Position numbers and translations under genes: made by a program | DNA from: Dysgonomonas sp. 216 | GTDB lineage: Bacteria > Bacteroidota > Bacteroidia > Bacteroidales > Dysgonomonadaceae | DNA: 64,000 nt | Assembly: GCF_010501065.1 (NCBI RefSeq) | Contig: NZ_QVMM01000008.1 | Span: forward strand, 62,001 to 126,000 | Reading direction: 5' to 3' | Notes under the pieces: model-generated | What the model was told of the DNA's origin: nothing | Databases searched by the model: none | What the model saw: only the letters and a program-made list of their open reading frames with translations | In this document: positions 1 through 8,700 of the stretch, one piece after another | Layout: every line of letters begins with the position of its first letter | Numbering within the stretch: the stretch's first letter is position 1

Positions 1-382
1 CGCAACTACCATTCATTCGAATATCAGGATGTTTACCCTCTCTGAAGAATACCATTTTAGCATCTTCCCCCCCTAAATCTATCAAGGTACGAGTTTCAGG
101 ATAAACATTGTTAACAACCTCTACAGCCGCAACAACCTCCTGAATAAAAGATACTCCGGTACGTTCAGCGATTCCCATACCAGCCGAACCTGTTATATTT
201 ATATCATACTCCGAATCAGGGAATAACTGAATTATTTTAGCTATTTCTTCAATAAATGTTTGCCTGATATTTGCCTGATGCCTACGATATGCCTTATATA
301 CAATCTGTTGAGTATTATCAAGAAGAACTACCTTTATCGTAGTTGATCCTGCGTCAACACCCATTTTGTATTGTTTTTTCAC
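1..382 (-). CDS. Acyl-CoA dehydratase activase (BadF/BcrA/HgdC-type ATPase), 5' part only
   Basis: Only the N-terminal ~127 residues are in the window; the gene runs off the left edge. I chose the GTG at 380-382 because it gives MKKQYKMGVDAGSTTIKVV, the usual beginning of this family. An in-frame ATG six codons later (362-364) is the alternative. The ASKHA-type phosphate motif GVDAGSTT and a second motif, LIDLGGEDAK, identify the BadF/BadG/BcrA/BcrD ATPase family. Members of this family activate 2-hydroxyacyl-CoA dehydratases or benzoyl-CoA reductases by ATP-driven electron transfer through a [4Fe-4S] cluster. In Bacteroidales it is often the N-terminal part of a protein of more than 1000 residues that also carries a dehydratase-like region. 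Whether that holds here cannot be seen. The substrate is unknown. Confidence 0.85.
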   Translation of the reverse strand, partial: MKKQYKMGVDAGSTTIKVVLLDNTQQIVYKAYRRHQANIRQTFIEEIAKIIQLFPDSEYDINITGSAGMGIAERTGVSFIQEVVAAVEVVNNVYPETRTLIDLGGEDAKMVFFREGKHPDIRMNGSC

Positions 383-411
383 GAACCTATATATTTTTAC
401 AGTTTAATTTG

Positions 412-419
412 CAAAGATA
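412..419 (-). promoter_or_regulatory. Bacteroidota -7 box (TATCTTTG) for the activase gene
   Basis: On the minus strand the sequence reads TATCTTTGC about 30 nt upstream of the GTG start at 382. It matches the Bacteroidota sigma-ABfr consensus TAnnTTTG. No convincing -33 TTTG is seen at the usual spacing. Confidence 0.55.
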
Positions 420-497
420 CTAAATAATAATTTCTATATAAATTAGCCTTTGTAGTACTTCACTATTTTATTAGTCTTTTTTAACGGCAGAAGCATA

Positions 498-1064
498 TTA
501 TTTATCTAAAAACCACTGAGCTAAACCTCCCCGAGCATCTGTTAGCTTATCCTCCCAATGTTTCACAGAGTTTTGCCCGATAATATCCGTTACATATTTT
601 ACAGCAATAAACGGAAGATTAAATTTTTTACATACTATAGCCAAAGCAAAAGCTTCCATGTCAACAACATCACCTTCTATTAATTCAGCTTCGGTTACAA
701 AACTATCTCCGGTATTACACGTTCCGGTTAATCCATTGGAAGACAACCAAGATCGGGTTAATCCATCAGCATCCAATTCTTCTCGAAAATTAAGCTCAAA
801 ATCAATACCAGGCAATTGAACTGCTTGAAAATCTCTGTCAATAAACCGCCTGCATACAAAAATATTACCAACAGCATGAGTCAACGTTCCGGCTGTGCCT
901 TTGTTTATAACAATATCAGGTCTATTATTACATATTGCCGCAGTCAGGTTCATTGCAGCTTTAGCTTTTCCAATTCCTGTTTTCACGTATTCAACCTTAC
1001 ATCCTTTCAAGGTTATTGGTGTAAACTCTTGTTCTACTGCATATGCTATTAAAACCTTTTTCAT
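498..1064 (-). CDS. MTA/SAH nucleosidase-like phosphorylase-superfamily protein
   Basis: Encodes 188 residues from the ATG at 1062-1064 (MKKVLIAYAV); the nine extra upstream codons look like leader. The protein belongs to the PNP/UDP family of nucleoside phosphorylases and hydrolases. The GTAGTL segment, the ribose-binding stretch DVVDMEAFAL and the KYVTDIIG segment, with the catalytic-type Asp, resemble 5'-methylthioadenosine/S-adenosylhomocysteine nucleosidase (E. coli Pfs, 232 residues). It is about 40 residues shorter than Pfs, so the exact substrate (MTA/SAH or futalosine) is uncertain. A cytosolic role in purine-thioether salvage is the best inference. It has its own -7 box and is not in an operon with its neighbours. 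Confidence 0.75.
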   Translation of the reverse strand: MKKVLIAYAVEQEFTPITLKGCKVEYVKTGIGKAKAAMNLTAAICNNRPDIVINKGTAGTLTHAVGNIFVCRRFIDRDFQAVQLPGIDFELNFREELDADGLTRSWLSSNGLTGTCNTGDSFVTEAELIEGDVVDMEAFALAIVCKKFNLPFIAVKYVTDIIGQNSVKHWEDKLTDARGGLAQWFLDK

Positions 1065-1126
1065 ATTTTTATATTCTAATGTATTATTCACTAATATAAT
1101 GGGGCTTTATTTTGACTAAAAGCCTG

Positions 1127-1134
1127 CAAAGTTA
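1127..1134 (-). promoter_or_regulatory. Bacteroidota -7 box (TAACTTTG) for the nucleosidase gene
   Basis: The minus-strand TAACTTTGC lies 63 nt upstream of the ATG at 1064. That fits a leader of about 55 nt. No clear -33 element. Confidence 0.55.
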
Positions 1135-1313
1135 CAGATTAATTACAATTTTTATATAAGGATATTTCAATACTATTAAGTAGAATAATAGATATAAAAA
1201 GCCGACAATACTAGTAGCAAGATTGTTATAAATAGTTTTAAACCACTGATAAAGTTATAACATATTTTATTAATAATCATTATGCCCAGCAAAGAAACAC
1301 AAGCCTTTTTTAG

Positions 1314-1321
1314 TAAATTTG
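1314..1321 (+). promoter_or_regulatory. Bacteroidota -7 box (TAAATTTG) for the DUF4625-type lipoprotein gene
   Basis: TAAATTTGC ends 27 nt before the ATG at 1349. Its last bases overlap a TTG at 1319 that would open a longer reading frame, so that longer start cannot be used from this promoter. This supports 1349. Confidence 0.6.
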
Positions 1322-1348
1322 CACCATCATAAACAAGTAGCATTTTCA

Positions 1349-1849
1349 ATGGCACGAATATTTTATACGCTATCAGTACTTTACATATTATCGTCTATAC
1401 TTTTATCGTGTAGTGGTTCCGACGATGACAATCAAAAGCCTCGAATTGATAATTTCAGAGTTGGGGATACTATTTTAATTGGAGATAGTGTAATAAATTA
1501 CATATATGCAGATCTTTCCGACAACGGAGGGCTTTCTACTTTTCGTATACAAATAATGCCTTCGCCAAGCATGCAAAAGCCAGACAGCGTTGTTCGCGAT
1601 AGCTTTGCTTTACAAAAGCATATTCGAAGATGGTCATTCTTTGGCAAAGACACGGCTACATTGAACACCGGATTTGTTGTTCCATCTATTTCTTCTTATT
1701 ATGATAAAACAACCGGAAAATCGACAAATTACCCAACCCGTACCGGCGAATACATATTGAGATATTCTTGTATTGACCTTGCTGGAAACCAAGACTCAAG
1801 CGAAGTTAGTATTACAATACTTTATCCTAAAAAACAAGTTACAGAGTAA
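1349..1849 (+). CDS. DUF4625-type lipoprotein
   Basis: Encodes 166 residues. MARIFYTL begins a signal peptide that ends in the lipobox LLSC (Cys21), followed by an acidic SGSDDD stretch. In Bacteroidota such residues after the cysteine often go with surface-exposed lipoproteins. The rest is predicted beta-rich, like the small Ig-like DUF4625 lipoproteins of Bacteroidales (IGDSVINYIYADLSDNGGL, then YSCIDLAGNQDS). The family assignment is by resemblance, and no enzymatic motif is visible. The gene stands alone and converges on miaA with a gap of 27 bp. Confidence 0.7.
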   Translation: MARIFYTLSVLYILSSILLSCSGSDDDNQKPRIDNFRVGDTILIGDSVINYIYADLSDNGGLSTFRIQIMPSPSMQKPDSVVRDSFALQKHIRRWSFFGKDTATLNTGFVVPSISSYYDKTTGKSTNYPTRTGEYILRYSCIDLAGNQDSSEVSITILYPKKQVTE

Positions 1850-1876
1850 TACAATACGAAAAAACATCTTCGGCTA

Positions 1877-2773
1877 TCAGGCAATCGATAATATACAGGA
1901 CATGGCATCTTCTTCGGATGTTTCCGAAAGATTAATCCAGTGAATATCCTTATCCCGCTTAAACCATGTTATCTGTTTTCTTGAATATATACGCGAACTT
2001 TGTTTTATTTTATCTATTGCATAATCCAAAGTCCATTCATTATCAAGATATTTGAATAGCTCTTTATATCCGACAGTATTTAAAGAATTGAGTGACTTGA
2101 ACGGATAAAAACGACGAGCTTCATCAAGCAATCCCTGCTCCATCATTATATCAACGCGTTTATTTATTCGTTCATATAACTCGTCTCTGTTACGTGTCAA
2201 TCCAATTTTTACGATTTCAAACGGTCGTTCTTTTACTGAATTTGTTCGTAGAGAAGAGTATGGTTTACCCGTCATTAAGCAGACTTCGAGAGCATGAATA
2301 ACCCGTTTATGATTCTTCAAGTCAACTTGTTTATAAAATACAGGATCAAGTATCTTCAGTTGTGTCCTTATTGCTTCTAGTCCTTGTTCTTCATACATCT
2401 GATAGACTTCAGCTCGAAGCTTGTCATCAATAGTCGGAATATCGTCTATACCTTTACATATAGCATCGATATACATCATAGAACCTCCGCTCATTATAAT
2501 GTACGGAGAATTTATATCATTAATCAATGTTAAGGAATCCTGTTCAAACTCGCTTGCACTATAGTATTCCTCAACATTGAGTTTTGCCACCAAATAATGT
2601 TTAGCCCTTTTTAGCTGTTCTTCCGTGGGCGCGGCAGTTCCAATAGTTAATCCTTTATATATTTGTCTCGAATCGGCTGAAATTATCGGGCAATTCCAAT
2701 ATTCGGCAAGATGTAGGCTTAAATCGGTTTTACCGACACCTGTAGGTCCAAGTAAAACGATTAGTTTTTTCAT
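1877..2773 (-). CDS. miaA: tRNA dimethylallyltransferase MiaA
   Basis: Encodes 298 residues and transfers a dimethylallyl group to N6 of A37 in tRNAs reading UNN codons (the i6A modification). The P-loop GPTGVGKT lies at residues 9-16, and the [11 protein letters not shown] segment carries the conserved Asp-Ser that binds the tRNA adenosine. The length matches the family (about 300). The ATG at 2771-2773 overlaps the TGA of the upstream gene by one base (TGATG), which implies translational coupling. A TTG one codon earlier is less likely. Confidence 0.96.
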   Translation of the reverse strand: MKKLIVLLGPTGVGKTDLSLHLAEYWNCPIISADSRQIYKGLTIGTAAPTEEQLKRAKHYLVAKLNVEEYYSASEFEQDSLTLINDINSPYIIMSGGSMMYIDAICKGIDDIPTIDDKLRAEVYQMYEEQGLEAIRTQLKILDPVFYKQVDLKNHKRVIHALEVCLMTGKPYSSLRTNSVKERPFEIVKIGLTRNRDELYERINKRVDIMMEQGLLDEARRFYPFKSLNSLNTVGYKELFKYLDNEWTLDYAIDKIKQSSRIYSRKQITWFKRDKDIHWINLSETSEEDAMSCILSIA

Positions 2774-3327
2774 CAAAAATTTTCGTCGTCAGGCAATTGT
2801 TCAAAATTATCTAAACCATCAAATCCTTCGGCATCCAATTCGTCTATATCATAAGTTTCATCGCCATAAAAATTCTCGCCAATATCCAGAGAACCGTTTA
2901 CTGCTGCAATATTATCGAACTCCATAAACTGAACAGGAGGAAGTCCAACTGACTTTGTTATTACTGCTTTATCTAAGTTTTTGCCTGTTATTATTTCAGC
3001 TAATTCTATAAAAAATGCCCTCTCTGTCAGGTAATCAAAAACATACATCAATTTTTGTTTTTCATCTTCGAGAAAATCATCCAACGCGCAACCATCCATT
3101 ACGTAAGAATCTTCCTCCGAGCTGGTATCCATCTCTATCAGAGTTATTTCTTTCTCCTTTTCCCAATTATCATCACAAATAAAAAAAGAAGCCATCTCTC
3201 CTTCTTTGTAATCTACCGATTCAAGAATCGTTTTATGAAGATCGAAAAACGTATCATTTGCATCAATTTGAATTTCTCTTTTGAAGTCATCTATCTCGTC
3301 TGACAACATTAAAAACCTGAAGATCAT
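2773..3327 (-). CDS. Plasmid pRiA4b ORF-3-like family protein
   Basis: Encodes 184 residues, very acidic, with a C-terminal tail rich in Asp and Glu. The N-terminal part ([20 protein letters not shown], then [16 protein letters not shown]) matches the pRiA4b ORF-3 or IS1096 TnpR-like family. This is a small domain named after plasmid and transposon genes but common as a chromosomal gene of unknown function. There is no transposase or terminal repeat here, so the mobile-element name is not evidence of mobility. It is the first gene of a pair with miaA (TGATG junction), so it may be linked to RNA modification or translation. Function unknown. Confidence 0.7.
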   Translation of the reverse strand: MIFRFLMLSDEIDDFKREIQIDANDTFFDLHKTILESVDYKEGEMASFFICDDNWEKEKEITLIEMDTSSEEDSYVMDGCALDDFLEDEKQKLMYVFDYLTERAFFIELAEIITGKNLDKAVITKSVGLPPVQFMEFDNIAAVNGSLDIGENFYGDETYDIDELDAEGFDGLDNFEQLPDDENF

Positions 3328-3683
3328 AAAACTGTATATTTAAATTATTTATTTTATAGATTATTGTTCTTATAAACACGATAAATACTGAAAAAGCACT
3401 CACCTTTTTGTAAACTCAAAGATAATACAATCTTTATTTCTGTCACAATATCAAAATAATTTTATGAACATATCTTCCTTTATTAATAAAAGTTCGATTT
3501 GCTTTCTGTGTATATCACAATCCTTTTAATCCCCCAAAACCTTCATTCTGTTAAAAATTAATAGAAACATGAACAAATATGCATTAATATATGTCTATTT
3601 TACATTCTTTCAAAGTCTAATAGTCCTTATTTTTACAGAGATAAATTACGATTGATTTATAAAAGAAATACTGACAAAACATT
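3328..3683. other. Intergenic region between divergent pRiA4b-like/miaA and uxuA
   Basis: 356 bp, very AT-rich. It holds the leftward -7 box at 3417-3424 and, presumably, the promoter of the hexuronate genes. For uxuA only the imperfect box TATTTTTA is visible near 3630. I see no conserved RNA structure or small ORF. Confidence 0.5.
3417..3424 (-). promoter_or_regulatory. Bacteroidota -7 box (TATCTTTG) for the pRiA4b-like/miaA pair
   Basis: Minus-strand TATCTTTG, with a possible -33 TTG about 21 nt upstream. It lies 90 nt before the start at 3327. Confidence 0.55.
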
Positions 3684-4865
3684 ATGAAAAAAACATGGAG
3701 ATGGTTCGGTAAAAAAGACAAAATAACACTATCCATGCTTCGCCAGATTAGTGTAGAAGGCATTGTTACGGCTTTACACAATATACCCAATGGCGAGGTA
3801 TGGGATTTAGAATCTATTCTTGACCTAAAACAATACATTGAAGATGCCGGTTTGGAATGGTCGGTTGTAGAAAGTCTGCCTGTCAGCGAAGCTATAAAAT
3901 ATGCTGGTAGTAACAGAGATAAACTTATTGATAATTACATCGTCAGCCTTGAGAATCTCGGTAAGGCAGGAATAAAAACTGTATGCTACAATTTTATGCC
4001 TGTTATAGACTGGATACGTACCGATCTAAATTATAAATGGGAAGATGGAACATCTTCTCTTTTCTTCGATAAAATAAAGTTTGCCTATTTCGATTGTATG
4101 ATTTTGAAGCGTAACAATGCTGAAAATAACTACACAGAAGAAGAATTAAAGAAGGTATATGCTCTTGACAAAACAATTACGCAAGAAGAAAAAGATGCAC
4201 TTATCGATACGATCATCGTAAAGACCCAAGGCTTCATTAATGGAAATATAAAAGAGGGTGATCAAAATCCCGTTGCAATATTCAAAAGCCTATTGGCCTT
4301 ATATGATGGCATAGGCCGAAATACTCTACGAGAAAATATGAAATATTTTCTTGAACGTATTATGCCTGTATGCGAAAAATACGGAATAAACATGTGTGTG
4401 CATCCCGATGATCCTCCATATCAGATGCTCGGATTACCACGTATTGTAACTAGCGAGGAAGATATAGAATGGATACTAAAAGCTGTGGATAACCCTCATA
4501 ACGGATTAACATTTTGTGCCGGATCACTTAGCTCTGGTTGCCAGAACGATGTGCCTAAGTTAGCTCAAAAATTTGCTTCGCGTACCCGTTTTATACACTT
4601 ACGAAGTACCGAAATATTGGAGGGTGGAAACTTTATCGAAGCACCGCATCTCGAAGGGAGGGGGCATCTTATCGACCTTGTCAGAATATTCGAAAAAGAA
4701 GACACTTCTTTGCCTATGCGGGTAGATCATGGACGGCTGATGCTTGACGACGAAAAAAACGGGTATAATCCGGGATATTCGTTTTATGGAAGAATGTATG
4801 CTTTGGCACAGATGGACGGTGTTATCGAAACTGTAAAGAATGAAATAAAAGAAAATATAATTTAA
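3684..4865 (+). CDS. uxuA: Mannonate dehydratase UxuA
   Basis: Encodes 393 residues (E. coli UxuA 394) and starts MKKTWRWFGKKDKITL. It dehydrates D-mannonate to 2-keto-3-deoxygluconate in glucuronate degradation, a metal-dependent TIM-barrel reaction. Characteristic segments are NIPNGEVWD near the N-terminus, the metal-ligand region MCVHPDDPPYQMLGLPR, then FCAGSLSSGCQNDV and the C-terminal DHGRLM stretch. Eleven bases separate it from the SDR oxidoreductase gene, which makes the preceding step, so the two form a hexuronate operon. The kinase, aldolase and isomerase of the pathway are not in this window. Confidence 0.96.
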   Translation: MKKTWRWFGKKDKITLSMLRQISVEGIVTALHNIPNGEVWDLESILDLKQYIEDAGLEWSVVESLPVSEAIKYAGSNRDKLIDNYIVSLENLGKAGIKTVCYNFMPVIDWIRTDLNYKWEDGTSSLFFDKIKFAYFDCMILKRNNAENNYTEEELKKVYALDKTITQEEKDALIDTIIVKTQGFINGNIKEGDQNPVAIFKSLLALYDGIGRNTLRENMKYFLERIMPVCEKYGINMCVHPDDPPYQMLGLPRIVTSEEDIEWILKAVDNPHNGLTFCAGSLSSGCQNDVPKLAQKFASRTRFIHLRSTEILEGGNFIEAPHLEGRGHLIDLVRIFEKEDTSLPMRVDHGRLMLDDEKNGYNPGYSFYGRMYALAQMDGVIETVKNEIKENII

Positions 4866-4876
4866 ACAAAAACATT

Positions 4877-5692
4877 ATGAACGAACAATTCAGTATAAAA
4901 GGAAAAGTTGCTGTAATTACAGGTGCAGGGGGCGTTTTAGGTGGAAGTATTGCTAAAAGCTTCGTTGATGCAGGTGCTAAAATTGTAGCATTAGATATAA
5001 GACAAGAGCAATTGGATGTAAGGATTGCTGAACTCACAGCAAACGGAGGCGAAGCTATCGGCATAATTGGCAATGTTCTGGATATAGAAAATCTCGAAAA
5101 AGTTGCTAAAGAGATTATTAGCAAATGGGGGCAAATAGATATTTTACTAAACATAGCCGGAGGAAATATGCCCGGAGCAACATTGAATCCCGATCAGGAT
5201 TTTTATAATATGAAAATATCGGACTGGGAAAAAGTTACAAGCCTGAATATGAACGGAACAGTTTACCCCAGTATGGTTTTTGGCAAAATAATGGCTCAAC
5301 AAAAAAGCGGATGTATAATAAATGTTTCGTCAATGGCTGCTTACTCGGCTATAACAAGAGTTCCCGGCTATTCGGCAGCAAAAACAGCCGTTAGCAACTT
5401 CACTCAATGGCTTGCAACCGAAATGGCTTTAAAATATGGCGATGGAATACGTGTAAATGCAATAGCGCCGGGGTTCTTTATCGGGGATCAAAATCGTGCT
5501 GTACTGATTAATCCCGACGGATCGCTAACCGACAGAAGTAAAAAAGTTTTGGACAAAACCCCTATGGGACGTTTTGGCGATATAACCGAATTGAACGGAG
5601 CTGTTCAGTTTTTGTGTAGTCCTGCTGCAAGTTTTATTACAGGAGTAGTACTTCCTATCGACGGTGGATTTAGTGCTTTTAGTGGTGTTTAA
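4877..5692 (+). CDS. SDR-family D-mannonate oxidoreductase (fructuronate reductase)
   Basis: Encodes 271 residues, a classical short-chain dehydrogenase. The dinucleotide motif TGAGGVLG is at 15-22 and NIAGG at 92-96. The catalytic Ser lies around 151-152, with Tyr165 and Lys169 in YSAAK. The C-terminal FITGVVLPIDGGFSAFSG is typical of the family. Many Firmicutes and Bacteroidales use an SDR enzyme next to uxuA to interconvert D-fructuronate and D-mannonate, in place of the long-chain UxuB of E. coli. Its position directly after uxuA supports that assignment. The substrate is inferred from context and family. Confidence 0.88.
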   Translation: MNEQFSIKGKVAVITGAGGVLGGSIAKSFVDAGAKIVALDIRQEQLDVRIAELTANGGEAIGIIGNVLDIENLEKVAKEIISKWGQIDILLNIAGGNMPGATLNPDQDFYNMKISDWEKVTSLNMNGTVYPSMVFGKIMAQQKSGCIINVSSMAAYSAITRVPGYSAAKTAVSNFTQWLATEMALKYGDGIRVNAIAPGFFIGDQNRAVLINPDGSLTDRSKKVLDKTPMGRFGDITELNGAVQFLCSPAASFITGVVLPIDGGFSAFSGV

Positions 5693-5710
5693 TAACAAAT
5701 TAAGTATAGA

Positions 5711-5745
5711 AATAGAAAAGGTTGCTTTTTGCAACCTTTTCTATT
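5711..5745. terminator. Bidirectional intrinsic terminator
   Basis: A perfect 15-bp inverted repeat (arms 5711-5725 and 5731-5745) with a TTTTT loop. The arms end in AATAGAAAAG/CTTTTCTATT, so either strand gives a U-rich 3' side. It lies between the convergent SDR and macroglobulin genes and can serve both. Confidence 0.85.
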
Positions 5746-5763
5746 ATATTAAAACATCTTTAA

Positions 5764-8700
5764 TTATTTCACTGTAACTGTTATACCATTTGTATGCGAT
5801 ATAAACTCGGGAGCATACAAACACTGTATGCTTGTTATTCCATTCGAGTATGTACCTGATCGACTGACATATAATTCGTATTCGAAAGTATATGTACCTT
5901 TTGGCAAATTATCGAAGTAGAAATTTGTAGAAGCATCTTTGGTCGATTGATAGTATACGGCATTGTTCTGCCATTTATTACCCGACAACGTTTCAGTTGG
6001 TTCAAAACATGAAGCCCTCATATCTTTCAGATGAACAAACTCCATATCCCTGTCTGTTCTTACAACCAAACGCACAACCACTTTGTCACCTACTTTTAAC
6101 GACCTACTCTCGTTCACAATATTTAGTTTTCCGTTTTCGTGAACAAATAGCAGTTTATCTACGCTGAAACCATTATTAACCGAGGTAGATATTTTATTAA
6201 GATCTTCAAAATACTGCCAATAGAGAGCCCCAAACGAAGGAGTATTACCTTGTTTACTTATCTGAACATTAGCCATTTTTGAATTTATTTCTCCTTTATT
6301 CCAGGTCTCTTTAATATATCCTGTTCCTTGTTCAATATTCGAAGTGTCAACTTTTTTACCACCAATAGTTATTTGTGCCGATTCGTTTTTCACATCAAAC
6401 CAATTACTACCGGTACTTAACAATGCATATATTGCATCTATTGTAGCATGTGTCGACTCCCATTTCTGAGTTTGTTTTTGCTTAATCAACCACTGCTTCA
6501 GCATATCCATTTCTTCTGCCGGCGCTTTAGCCTCTTTAAAGGCATCCATTAAAAACACATGAGTTGCAACAGCCGACTGCGACATAAACACATGGCTCCG
6601 ATTATTAGCCCAGAACATTCCCATTTCGTCTGTCTTTTTAGCGTGCTCTCTCAACGAATTCATAATTTTTGCCGATAATTCCTTGTTTCCGTTCCGCTGC
6701 AAAAGAACTACTAAAAGAGAACGCTGATATAAATCGAGTTTCGTCCAATTTTTCTCTACAACCGAAGTATAAAAACGCTCTGCTGTACGAGTCTCCTGAT
6801 CTATTGGAATATCCCTGTAACTGGATCGTACATATAAATATTCAAGTTGATTTGTCGAGATAGAAGTGATAGTCTCCCAATTCTTATTATATTTTTTGAG
6901 ATCTTCAAAATCTTCCCTGATTTTTAAATCTATAAACCGGATAGCATTCATTTGCATACGTTTGACTCTCTCGGGATATTGCACGGCATTCATCCCGATA
7001 AGTTGAGTAAAACCATACAATATATACTGAGTAATGCTACGGCTTGGATAAAAACCTTTGAACCACGACCAACTTCCGTCGGAATTTTGCAAATCTGACA
7101 ATTTATCTATTGCCATATTTGTTTTCTGAATATTATTATTTGCATCAAATAACAACGACAATTGCTGTATCTGCTCTGTTTCGTCTTTTGCGTCCAATAC
7201 CCAAGGTGTTTCTTCTAACAATACGGACTTCAATTCTTCGTTCTTCATCAAGTCCGATGTTAGCGTTTTTTTATCCTGATTCTGTTGTTTCCAAGCTTTA
7301 ATCATTGCCGATACTTTAGGATACTGAACACCTATTGCTGTTCCTAAAGTATTTACATAATAACTGGCAAACCAGCTTATGGCATCATCTCCCGACGGAT
7401 TGCTTAACGTAGGCAATGCCTGTACGGCATACCATGCCGGATTAGCTGTATATTCCAAAGTCAGGCGATAATTTTCAGCTGTTTTAGATTTGTTATTAGC
7501 AAACTTATCGAAAGTAAAGTACCCATTCTTTCCTGCGTTTACATGCATAGCCATGCTTTCTGTCACCAACATACGGTTAGGTAATACCGATATAGCATGT
7601 TGCTCTCCATCGCTAAAGTTTTCACTTTGTGCAATTATCCGACAACCAATCATTTCTATATCAGCAGGAACATCAAAAGTCCAGGATACTGATGCAGAAG
7701 CATCTTTTACTATCGAAAACGTTTGCTGTTTATCTGCCATAGGCATATCAATAATATCTTCTGTAACAGGATTAAAAAATTCTAATCTTACATTTCCCGA
7801 CATCGGGCTTTCCGATAAATTTGATATTTTAGTAGATATACTTGCCTTATCCCCCTGACGCATAAAACGTGGTAAATTCGGAGTAACCATCAACTCCTTT
7901 CTCGAAACAGCAATAGCTTCGAGTGCCCCCGATGTCAATTCTTTATTATGTGCTAAAGCTCTGAATTTCCAAAGAGTGTTACTTTCGGGAACAGTAAAAC
8001 TTATCAATATTTTACCATTACTATCAGTTTTCAGATGAGGGTAAAAGAATGCTGTTTCGTTAAAATCACGACGGATTTGGGGTTGCGATTCATCTGCTTT
8101 TTCTATCTGTCCGGCACCTGCTTCTTGTGTTAGAGTAGCCCCATTCGATTCAAATTTTGCTTTACTAGCCACAGCAAGTCCTGCGACTCTACCTTGTAAC
8201 GCATCATCCATCGAAGCCTCCTCCATTTCGGCCAAATCGCTCGAATTTACAACTGCTGCAGCAGGCATTACAGTACTACCTGTTCCTCTTATTCTCATGG
8301 TTCTGCCGTAGAAAGAAAAACCAAACCATCTTAATTCATCAAATTCGAATTTTTTATAATCGAAACGAGAAGTTCTTCCATTATAAGTCTTATACAGGTT
8401 ATTATATCCCTCTCCCGAATTAAGTCCAACAGGATTAGCTATATATTTGGAGTTTTGATATATATTCCAATAAGCAGGCTGGTAAATCTTATCAAGCGAC
8501 GAATCGTACATCGAAGCCAATAGTTCGGCAAATGCAGGCTTATCCTGATTATCGGTAATTGATATACGCCACTCCTCATTTTGCCCCGGACGCAATTTAT
8601 CCCTGAATACGTCAAACCTAAGATTCAGCTTTTTCTCCTCTTTTTGTAGCTCTATCAGTTGTTCTTTTCTGTATACCTCTTCATTTACAACATAAGTAAA

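Noticed and set aside
2773..3327. Mobile element suggested by the pRiA4b ORF-3/TnpR name
   Set aside because: No transposase, terminal repeats or target duplication; it is coupled to miaA as part of a chromosomal pair.
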